DNA of 64,000 bases, from contig JBLWGC010000204.1 in assembly GCA_048772705.1 (NCBI GenBank), positions 62,001 through 126,000 on the forward strand, read 5' to 3'. The notes beneath the pieces are model-generated. The model saw nothing but the letters and a program-made list of their open reading frames with translations, made no database searches and had not been told where the DNA came from. Shown one piece after another: positions 31,562 through 39,306 of the stretch; position 1 is the stretch's first letter, and each line of letters starts with the position of its first letter. Both the position numbers and the translations under genes were made by a program. The DNA comes from Leidyana gryllorum EB-2025a. Lineage: Eukaryota; Apicomplexa.

Positions 31562-32473
31562 TCAGGGCTGCTTGGAGACCAACTTGACTGTACGAGGTCG
31601 AGACCAATGTCCGCCGCCCGTTGTGCCATCGTCTAATTTAAGCGATCCTCGTAGCAATGAGAAGTCGGTGAAAAGCATACGCATTGACGATGAATCGGTT
31701 ATTTCGTGTTGAACATCCACCTCTTCCCCCAAACCGGCGATTGCCTTCTCCTCAAGAACCCGCCGCTCCAATGTACTCAATAAGCCGTGCCACTCTGCGT
31801 TAGACACATTAACCAGCAGATCCAGAAGTGTTCGTGTGACATCATTCAGATTGTACCGTTCCTCCAGCTTTAGTGAACTGGCTAGAGACTGAACAGCCGT
31901 CGGTGTCCGCAGATTCACTCCCAGATGGAGGCCGAGTGTAGTGTATGCGTTCTCCGGGAGGGCCGTCAAATTGGGCTCGAAGCTCAGGCTGAACTTCCCC
32001 GCGTCTGCTGTGTGCTCTTTGAAGACGGCAAAGCCTTTGTCAGTCCTCGGGAGGTCGCAAAACATCCCTCCTATCTTCGAAAATCCCACGACCAAATCGT
32101 TGGGGTACTTCATCTTGACATCGGTCGAGGAGAGTTTCCTCAATTCCAGCGCGATGGAAGCGCCGAGTACAGAGGGCAACCCCTCAAGACACGTCTGTCC
32201 ATCATTCTCCGCGTCAGCGTTCAGCGAGCGCACGGCTGATGTGGGCACTTTGAAGAGGAAAGATCCAAAGAAGTTTCCCCCCTCCGGTACCCATTCCCGT
32301 CGTTTCCCATCTGCCCCATAGGTCCCAACACCCGCGGTCTGATAACCACAGGATAAGAGTACAACTTGATGGGTGTTTAGGAACTGAACATATTCAGACA
32401 GCAGAGGGTCGCGAGATATCGACAGATAGGTACTCGGTAGGGACTCGTGATGAATGTGAACAAACGACGACAT
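31562..32473 (-). CDS. Biotin--protein ligase-like protein (copy 1)
   Basis: 303 residues from the ATG at 32473 (MSSFVHIHH), chosen because it matches the start of copy 2. BPL_LplA_LipB fold signatures: QTAGVG near residue 47, GNFFGSFLF, LRKLSSTDVKMKYPND and KIGGMFCD, in the order found in biotin ligases, which activate biotin to biotinyl-AMP and attach it to carboxylases. The usual GRGRxxRxW loop reads GVGTYGADGKRREW, and KWPND is KYPND with the catalytic lysine kept. Activity is therefore uncertain. It lies 49 nt downstream of copy 2 in a head-to-tail pair. Confidence 0.8.
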   Translation of the reverse strand: MSSFVHIHHESLPSTYLSISRDPLLSEYVQFLNTHQVVLLSCGYQTAGVGTYGADGKRREWVPEGGNFFGSFLFKVPTSAVRSLNADAENDGQTCLEGLPSVLGASIALELRKLSSTDVKMKYPNDLVVGFSKIGGMFCDLPRTDKGFAVFKEHTADAGKFSLSFEPNLTALPENAYTTLGLHLGVNLRTPTAVQSLASSLKLEERYNLNDVTRTLLDLLVNVSNAEWHGLLSTLERRVLEEKAIAGLGEEVDVQHEITDSSSMRMLFTDFSLLRGSLKLDDGTTGGGHWSRPRTVKLVSKQP

Positions 32474-32522
32474 TGTTGGGAATTCGCAAAAGGAGAAAGT
32501 CTCAATCAATCACACACTAATG

Positions 32523-33413
32523 CTACGCCTGAGTCTCCAGCTTTATGGAACGAGGCCGAGCCCATTGGGGCGATGAATTTGCATTGTCTTCAATCGCACC
32601 GAGTTGAAGAGCCCCCAACCGAAGAGAAAAGCAAAGCAGACGCATCGGTACCGCGTCCGTGTCTTCAACCGAATGTTGCACTCTGACCACTTGGTTCAAT
32701 CCGGCGACAAGTTGATGTGTTTCGGCTTTCTGCTGCAGATCGATGAGAACGTCCTTCCACTGTCTCTGCGTAAGAGAGACCCACAGATTGCACAGTGCTC
32801 GGGTCAGCTCGCCCAGACTGAGGGAGGTGATTGCTCCTGCGATGCCCGCAAGAGATTCAGGCTGCTGTAAATTGACTCCCAAATGGAGACCAATCAGCGT
32901 TTGCGCACCGTCGGGTAACGCGTCAATGTTGGGAACAAAAGTCAAAGTTGAAGACTCGTCGTAAAGGGCGTATCCTTGGACGCCACGGGGTGGTTCGCAA
33001 AGCATCCCTCCCACTTTGAGGTTGTCGAGGAGTATGTCATTGGGGTATTTCATTTTCAAGTCTCGTCCCGAGAGCCTGCGGAGTTCCAGCGTTACTGCGG
33101 CTCCCAGAACGCATCGTATTCCTTCTCGACAAGTCTCTTCACTCGAGCTCTGATCGCTGGCTTCCAGAGAGCGGAGCGCCGCGGTGGGCACCTTGATGAG
33201 GAAGGATCCCATAAAGTTGCCAGACTCTGTGACCCATTGGCGGCGACTTCCGTCAGCATTGCAGGAACCTACGCCAGCCGTTTGATGGTCACAAGAAAGG
33301 AGGAGAACATTGTGGTCAGACAGCAGTTCCATGTACCTGGACATGGTGACTGGGTCTGACATTTGCAGATAGGTGCTCGAGAGCGAGCGGTAGTGGAGGT
33401 GAAGGAAGGACAT
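32523..33413 (-). CDS. Biotin--protein ligase-like protein (copy 2)
   Basis: 296 residues, ATG start (MSFLHLHYR). Clear paralogue of copy 1: the same SLSSTYL start, QTAGVGSCNADGSRRQW loop, SGNFMGSFLIKVP, DLKMKYPNDIL, KVGGMLCE and GLHLGVNLQ, and a similar C-terminal domain ending in WARPRSIKL. As in copy 1, the first Arg of GRGR is Val and the loop is longer than in typical biotin ligases. The pair arose by tandem duplication and then diverged to moderate identity. The substrate could be biotin or another carboxylate such as lipoate or octanoate; the family fold does not decide this. Confidence 0.8.
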   Translation of the reverse strand: MSFLHLHYRSLSSTYLQMSDPVTMSRYMELLSDHNVLLLSCDHQTAGVGSCNADGSRRQWVTESGNFMGSFLIKVPTAALRSLEASDQSSSEETCREGIRCVLGAAVTLELRRLSGRDLKMKYPNDILLDNLKVGGMLCEPPRGVQGYALYDESSTLTFVPNIDALPDGAQTLIGLHLGVNLQQPESLAGIAGAITSLSLGELTRALCNLWVSLTQRQWKDVLIDLQQKAETHQLVAGLNQVVRVQHSVEDTDAVPMRLLCFSLRLGALQLGAIEDNANSSPQWARPRSIKLETQA

Positions 33414-33544
33414 TATTGATTGATTGATGTGAGAGAGAGGTTTGCACGCAAAAGTCAGAATGCGGTATTATTTGGGACATTTTCGAGTCGATGACTTTGT
33501 TCATGGGTGCGATGGTGGCGGAATTGAGGGATAAAAAGGAAGAG

Positions 33545-34120
33545 TCACTCTAAGTGGCTATCTGTCGAGTCTGCAGGTGAGGAGGCCGCCGTGAGGGGGT
33601 CCTCCGAGCCCTCGTACTGCGTGGCATCGTCATCGTTGAGGGCGCATTGGAGATACGATTTGCTAAAGTAAGGTCGAAACCCGGGCCGCAGTACCAACCG
33701 AGAAGTCCTTGTTGGATCGGCGGTGTCCGGATACTCTATCCAGAGTTCCAAGACATGGAAGATTGCGTCGTCTACATCTTCTTGTGTGGTGAGCGATGAC
33801 GATAATTGATCTGCTGGAATATCACATCGGATGCGGAACCCCACGCGGATAGGTCCTTCCAGCGATTCACTGGGAATATCCAATGGGGCACTGAGCCTTT
33901 GTACCGGATGTCCCCACACTGTGACGTGACATCGCCCATGTTTGAACGGCTCCAATAGTGGTCGACCATCAACGATCTCAGGTACCGATCCATCGTCACT
34001 GTGCCAGACCGGCGCCTTTTTGGCACTCTGCTTTCGCGTTGGGGGATATCTGCACTTTGCCGCCCGGCCTCCTTTGATCGTCGCGGTATCAGTCATACGG
34101 GCGGCCACACTTTCTGTCAT
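33545..34120 (-). CDS. Hypothetical protein, 191 aa
   Basis: Single frame with ATG start. A basic N-terminus (KGGRAAKCRYPP) is followed by a ~110-residue globular-looking part (HGRCHVTVWGHPV, IRVGFRIRCDIPADQL, FHVLELWIEYPD) and an acidic Ser-rich end. No family recognised. Tail-to-head order with the downstream biotin-ligase pair on the same strand. Confidence 0.6.
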   Translation of the reverse strand: MTESVAARMTDTATIKGGRAAKCRYPPTRKQSAKKAPVWHSDDGSVPEIVDGRPLLEPFKHGRCHVTVWGHPVQRLSAPLDIPSESLEGPIRVGFRIRCDIPADQLSSSLTTQEDVDDAIFHVLELWIEYPDTADPTRTSRLVLRPGFRPYFSKSYLQCALNDDDATQYEGSEDPLTAASSPADSTDSHLE

Positions 34121-34323
34121 ACGTGAGATCGTTATGTATCAATTTTCCTCCCAATTCTCCTAAAGGAAAATGTAGTGATAAGTACCGGTGTCACTCTCTC
34201 TGAAAAGGAACGAAGAACGGTAGTGGGAAGGCGCGAGCCGAGATATTCGCGGACGGGAGCGCCTCCCCCCGGCGGAGCTGTCATTCCATCCCGCGCTCTA
34301 ACAGCCAGAGAGAGCGTGGGTTG

Positions 34324-35877
34324 TCAGTGATGTACGGCTGCGGGCATGAACTTCCGCTCCGGCACGGCTTCTTCAGTGAGGACGTCGCGAGTTTCACAAC
34401 CTCGCGGCGTCCCGTTGTTGCCCTCCTCAAAGTCCTCCTGGCAAGAGTCGTAGACGCTGCTGTGACGGGACATAATGTCGCTGCCCGACTCCAGTCTGAC
34501 TGCGCAGTACGGACAAGCGGCGGCAGCCGCAGCAGAGATGGCAGCTCGATGCAAATCTCCCCAGCGGCCGCGTTCCGGTGTGTGTCCACGCGAACACTCG
34601 ATTGACTCCCGCTGAGTCGGCGCCTTTTTAGAGACGGGAGCGGGAAATTCGGCCATATTCTCGCGTCTGCTGAGAATTGGAGAAGAGGAGTCAATGTCCG
34701 ATACGTTCTCCCTCGGGGCGCTGTCGTGTCTCTCATTGTCGGACGCACTGCTTAGAAAGCACTCGGGGGAGTCTTCAGCAGATGCGCAGTTGCTGACGGC
34801 GACGTCGACAACGACAGAGGGGCTGGGGGAGTGCGTTGGACGTTCGGACCCATTTTTCAACTCACACGGCGGTTCGGGGGCAGCCTTGGCCTCTCGGGCA
34901 TTGAGCCCCTCTTCGTCGCTGCTCTCAGCCGCTGGCACACAGACAACCCGCTTCTGGACCAAAAGGCTCGTCCTTTGTGAGACGTGCGCCGCATCGTCAT
35001 CCTCGTCCTCCTCCTCCTCGGTGTAGGAACTGTGTGAGTGGAGAGAGCTGCTGTCGCTCTCTGGCATGACGATCTCGGGGTCTTCCTTGGGGTGTGGGCG
35101 AATGTTTGTGCCGCGGTCGCATTCACGTCGTTGCCGGTTGGCTGGCGAGACGTTCTTCTCTGAAGGTTTGCTATGATCGTTGATGGTTTCACTGTCCTCA
35201 GGCGTTGTACTTTTGGTGGCCGCCCCACTGACCCAGGAGCCGGCTCGAGAACAACTAGAGCTACACATTGCAATGCTTTGAACGTTCGAGTGCACCGACA
35301 GCCTGCGGGCCTTCTTCACCCCTTGGATGGGCTCCCCTATGACGACTCGGTTGGTGGAGACGGGCGCGCGTCTGCTGGACGCCACCGCTCGTTCTCTCTT
35401 TTGCGGCGGGTGTTGAGGTTTGAGGGGGCGCTGGTTAGCGAGTGCCCTTTGGATGGTACCGAAGGCATTGTGGACTTGTTCGAAGGTCTCCTTGAAGCGG
35501 GTCTCAGCCTCGGTGCTTTCTCTGAGTAGTTGCCGAAAGGTCTTGGGGTTTTTCTTGAGGTCCTTGGCGATGACATCGTACTTGTTTTGCACTTGTCGCT
35601 CGAGTGTGGAGGGGGGTTGGGCAACCACACGGCGAGCCCCGCCGTGGGAAGAAGCTGTGGGATATGCAGTAGTCTTTCGCATTGAATGCAACAAACTCAA
35701 CGAGCTGCTCTCTGTGTTTGGAAGAGAGGAGTCCGCCGAAGACATTTCCGCGTAGGGTCGCGTGGGCGTGAGACCGTCAATTCTCTCAGCCCCAACTCGC
35801 GGGGGATCGCTCGGGAGACTCGGACTGAGATATGTGGTACGAATAAAAGTCCTCATCTTGCCAGCCATGGCTTCCAT
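34324..35877 (-). CDS. Hypothetical Ser-rich, mostly disordered protein, 517 aa
   Basis: Single frame with ATG start. Residues ~85-160 form one helical, charged segment (LERQVQNKYDVIAKDLKK through FKETFEQVHNAFGTIQRAL) that could be a coiled coil. The remainder is Ser/Glu/Pro-rich with an acidic run (EEEEDEDDDAA). Near the C-terminus a CPYC motif follows an alanine run. No family recognised; the coding call rests on frame length and composition. Confidence 0.6.
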   Translation of the reverse strand: MEAMAGKMRTFIRTTYLSPSLPSDPPRVGAERIDGLTPTRPYAEMSSADSSLPNTESSSLSLLHSMRKTTAYPTASSHGGARRVVAQPPSTLERQVQNKYDVIAKDLKKNPKTFRQLLRESTEAETRFKETFEQVHNAFGTIQRALANQRPLKPQHPPQKRERAVASSRRAPVSTNRVVIGEPIQGVKKARRLSVHSNVQSIAMCSSSCSRAGSWVSGAATKSTTPEDSETINDHSKPSEKNVSPANRQRRECDRGTNIRPHPKEDPEIVMPESDSSSLHSHSSYTEEEEDEDDDAAHVSQRTSLLVQKRVVCVPAAESSDEEGLNAREAKAAPEPPCELKNGSERPTHSPSPSVVVDVAVSNCASAEDSPECFLSSASDNERHDSAPRENVSDIDSSSPILSRRENMAEFPAPVSKKAPTQRESIECSRGHTPERGRWGDLHRAAISAAAAAACPYCAVRLESGSDIMSRHSSVYDSCQEDFEEGNNGTPRGCETRDVLTEEAVPERKFMPAAVHH

Positions 35878-35949
35878 GAAGTGATGGCGCCACGAATTCG
35901 GGGGCGTCGTCCCTATTGACTCACACGTCGAGGGATGAATTGGAAGGTA

Positions 35950-36840
35950 CTAATTCTGACCTTGAGTTTCATCAGCCGGGGAGGAGCCACACGAAGTTTG
36001 TTGATCCTCAATGGAGTCCCCCAAGTCGTCATCGCCGCCAGGTGGGCTGCCGTTCGCCAGAAGCGGCAATGGCAGAGTAATGGTCGGAACTTCTGGCAAA
36101 GCGCGATCATTGCGCACTATTGGCACTCTGTCTTCATTGCGTTGGTCAGAGGGAACAACAGCAGGGACCGCCGTCCTCTGACGACGATGGTGGTGACCTC
36201 CACCAGGCCCCGCGCGACAGGACAGAGGGATCCCATGTCGGCAACTCCGATCTGCGGCTGCGGCTGAAGTAGTTCTTGTTGAGGCCACTTCGGGTCTGAG
36301 GGCACTCTTTCGCATTCTGGGTATGGGGGTATCGCGTTCAAAGGCACTTCCCCCGTCGGTGCCTTGGGCATTGACATTGATAATTGGTGACATTGATAGG
36401 GGGCGGCGCGAATCGTGACTCTGGGTGGACCCCTTGGGAGGGGGCCAGATCACGGTATCGGACTGGAATGCGGGTTCGTCGCCATCAGCAGCAGCAGCCG
36501 GTTGGCTGACGGCTGGGCGAACACCCACGTAGGGGCGGGGAGTGAAGGGCGTTAAAGCGTTTAATCCGGCAGCGGTTCGATAATTTGACATAGCGTCGTT
36601 GGGCACAACTGGATTGGGCGACAGAGTAACTTTGACACACAGAGGCATCGTCACGACCGCGGTAATTCGCAGAGTCTGCCACAGGAAAGTGCCCGTGCGA
36701 CGTACAATGTCTACGGCAGCGCCGACTAGACGGGCCGACATTTGAAAGGGTTCAGACAAACAGTGGAAGCATTCAGTTCTCATTGGAGATGCATTCGAAG
36801 TGTTATTCAAGAAAGGGGACGACGAAAGGTAATTCGACAT
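35950..36840 (-). CDS. Hypothetical protein, 296 aa
   Basis: Start taken at the ATG at 36840 (MSNYLSSSP); the open frame further upstream begins with a non-ATG codon. The N-terminal part has one hydrophobic stretch (TLRITAVVTMPLCVKVTL); the C-terminal 200 residues are Pro/Arg/Asp-rich and likely disordered. No domain recognised. It is followed on the same strand by the secreted repeat protein only in the sense of array order, without evident functional link. Confidence 0.5.
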   Translation of the reverse strand: MSNYLSSSPFLNNTSNASPMRTECFHCLSEPFQMSARLVGAAVDIVRRTGTFLWQTLRITAVVTMPLCVKVTLSPNPVVPNDAMSNYRTAAGLNALTPFTPRPYVGVRPAVSQPAAAADGDEPAFQSDTVIWPPPKGSTQSHDSRRPLSMSPIINVNAQGTDGGSAFERDTPIPRMRKSALRPEVASTRTTSAAAADRSCRHGIPLSCRAGPGGGHHHRRQRTAVPAVVPSDQRNEDRVPIVRNDRALPEVPTITLPLPLLANGSPPGGDDDLGDSIEDQQTSCGSSPADETQGQN

Positions 36841-36989
36841 GATTCTACAAAGACAATGATAATTATCGTCGTTGATGTATACAGTCCAAATGACAAAGTT
36901 CCAGGCACTCAAATATATAAATCAAATGAAAAATGTTCGGCACACTGTGTCCCTCTACACACGTTTCCGCTTATCTAGATGGAGACAAT

Positions 36990-38122
36990 TCAAAAATAGT
37001 GACCGTGACCTATAAGTTTGATTGATTGAGGGTGCGATCGTTTGTCGAATATACTTACCACCGAATCCTCCCTTCTTGCCGCTGGAGATGACACGCTTCT
37101 TGGTGGGCTGAACGCGGATGACGTTCTTCTTGGTGACCACAGGAACCTGCTTAACAATGGGGATCTGCTGCTTGACAGCAACAGCGCCCTTCTTGCCACC
37201 GAAGCCACCGCCGAAACCCTTCCCGCCGTAGAAACCACCGAAGCCTTTTCCGCCGAAGCCGCCGTGCTTCTTCTTGCGGAGGATACGGGTGGGGATGCCG
37301 CCCTTCTTGGTGTGGACCACGGGCTGAGGAGCCTTCTTGGTCACAATGGGGCGAGGAACCGCCTTCTTGGTGACCACAGGGCGGGGGGCCTTCTTGGTGA
37401 CCACAGGGCGGGGAGCCTTTTTGGTCACAATGGGTCTGGGGGCCTTCTTGACGACGGGCTGGGGGGCCTTCTTGCTTACGACGCGAACGGGGGCGGCCTT
37501 CTTGGTGTGGACAACAGGGCGGGGGGCCTTCTTGGTGATCACAGGGCGGGGAGCCTTCTTGGTGTGGACGACGGGCTGAGCCTTCTTGGTGTGAACAACA
37601 GGCTGAGCCTTCTTAGTGTGGACCACAGGGGCGGCTTTCTTGACCACAGGAGCGGGGGTCACGATTTTGGTCACCACGGGCGCGGGAACACCCTTCTTGG
37701 ACCTACGGAGAGAAAAAGGTGTCTGTCAGGGCAAAGGGCAAAGGGCAAAGAGGGGAAGATAGAGGGAGAAGGGAGAAGGGAGAAGGACTGTTTCTAATTC
37801 TGATAAAGGTGCATAGCAAACAGGTCCCCCAATCGTCGCCAGCTCGACCCCTACCCTCAACTACGGCTATCTGAGTGTCTGAAAGTCGGTTAGAAGTGAT
37901 ATTATCACTCCTAATCTCGGTGACATGCCGAGGTACAGTAGAGGTGCAGGTGACACACACGCGGGTGCAGGTGAGACAGACGGGGAGGACGCGAGGGGGG
38001 CGGAATAAAAGGGAATGGGGGGGGGAGAGGATGGGAAGGAGAATGCCACGTAGTCAAAAGAGTACTCACAGAGGTTCGGCGGCCACAAGGGCGGCAAAAG
38101 CGGCGATAGTCAGGAAACGCAT
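36990..38122 (-). CDS. Secreted Lys/Pro/Val repeat protein
   Basis: Three exons in consistent phase: 38122-38070, 37702-37059 and 37009-36990; introns 367 and 49 nt; 238 residues. Exon 1 is a classic signal peptide (MRFLTIAAFAALVAAEP). The mature part is a run of ~15 imperfect units of the type KKAPRPVVT / KKAQPVVHT. A Gly/Phe block (GGKGFGGFYGGKGFGGGFGG) follows, then a basic segment and a GHGHYF end created by the last 20-nt exon. The 367-nt intron is far longer than any other in the window and may hold regulatory sequence. It resembles structural or matrix proteins of a wall or extracellular coat; no homologue is recognised. Confidence 0.82.
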
Positions 38123-38238
38123 GGTTGGAAGTCGGCACGCAAGATAGACTGAAGGTGCAGTTGCGTGTTTGGTGTGCAAGTAGTCTTTCGGGACGGGCTT
38201 GCACCACATAGTGTAGGTTGTGTTTTTTGCTGTAAGGA

Positions 38239-38787
38239 ATGCTTGGCTACGGGCCGACTTGGCAAATGCCCCCGTACTATGGGGGCCAACACTCGTCTAC
38301 TGGGAAGAGTGCGTTGTCCGCCGTGTTGGAGGCGCGTGCACTGGCGTTAATGCAAGGTCACAGCAAGCTGCCGCCAATAGAGTGCGATCCCTGCTGGAGA
38401 CAAGTAGTGCCGCCGCAGCCAATGTACATTTTATTGCCTCAGGTGTATCCGCCGCCGAGCATAGGCGCCGCGTTTGAGTTACCGGCGCCTCAAGTGGACC
38501 CGCAGGGGTCTTTGGACGATAAGACGACGGTCCCTTTGGCCGCGGCCAAGTCGATGGGCGACGTAGAGGCTTACACTTGTCTGAGCGCTGCGAAGGGACT
38601 GCAGCCAAAGGATTTCACTATATCGAGCTGCTCTACTGCCGCTGATGGAATTAATCGCTCGGCCTCAAGTTGGTCGGAAGGCACGTTGTCAGGGGAAGAC
38701 GAAGAAGAGTTACCAGCCCCGGCGCGTCGCCTCGACAAACCAGAGAACTACATCATCCGCCGTATGCAAGAGCGACGACGCAAATGA
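38239..38787 (+). CDS. Hypothetical protein, 182 aa
   Basis: Single frame, ATG start (MLGYGPTWQMPP). Pro/Tyr-rich N-terminal half (PPQPMYILLPQVYPPP), then an Asp/Ser/Glu-rich part and a basic end (RRMQERRRK). No domain or signal peptide recognised. Divergent from the secreted repeat protein, with 116 nt between the start codons. Confidence 0.5.
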   Translation: MLGYGPTWQMPPYYGGQHSSTGKSALSAVLEARALALMQGHSKLPPIECDPCWRQVVPPQPMYILLPQVYPPPSIGAAFELPAPQVDPQGSLDDKTTVPLAAAKSMGDVEAYTCLSAAKGLQPKDFTISSCSTAADGINRSASSWSEGTLSGEDEEELPAPARRLDKPENYIIRRMQERRRK

Positions 38788-38980
38788 AGGTAGAAGCCGC
38801 CGCCCCAAGCGCTATCACAGGCATTCTTCCGGTATGCTGTTTTTGGCAGGTAGGCACGCCGTCTATTTGAAGCGCGGAAGGAAGGTTGCTAGAAAACAAT
38901 GAGGACCCTCTCCTAGCTAGGGGCGCGTGGGAGAATCGTCTCATGCTGCCCCTCACTTCTCACACAGTGTGGCGCGCGCG

Positions 38981-39294
38981 CTAATTTATCCAATCCTTGA
39001 CATGTTGGTCGCTCATTGGCGCTGCCCGCTGTGTCTTTTATCTTTTCTCCGTACTCTCGTTCAACTACTCACCGGCTTGCGGTTCGCGGACTGGGGATCG
39101 CCGCCCAGTCCTCTCTGCGCGGCTTGAGCTACTCGCCTTTCCGCTGCCTCGGCCACCAATCGTCGACGCTCCTCGCGGTCTGCAACACGAGTCGTTGGCA
39201 ACACATCCGCCGTCTCAGGAGTTCCAGGTGTCGTCTCCTTATTGCTGACTTCTCCGCCCGGTTGCTGGGCACTTCTACCAAGACATCCGCCCAT
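38981..39294 (-). CDS. SVIP-like small p97/VCP-interacting protein
   Basis: Two exons, 39294-39073 and 39028-38981 (44-nt intron), 89 residues. Starts MGGCLGRS, a good N-myristoylation plus palmitoylation signal. Residues ~45-66 contain a VCP-interacting motif of the RX5AAX2R type (RRLVAEAAERR followed by VAQAAQRG), as in SVIP, a small membrane-bound inhibitor/adaptor of the p97 ATPase in ER-associated degradation and autophagy. The linker between the two is longer than in animal SVIP. The second exon adds a short tail ending KDWIN. The start codon is only 12 nt after the tRNase Z stop. Confidence 0.68.
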
Positions 39295-39306
39295 GCGAAA
39301 AATCAC

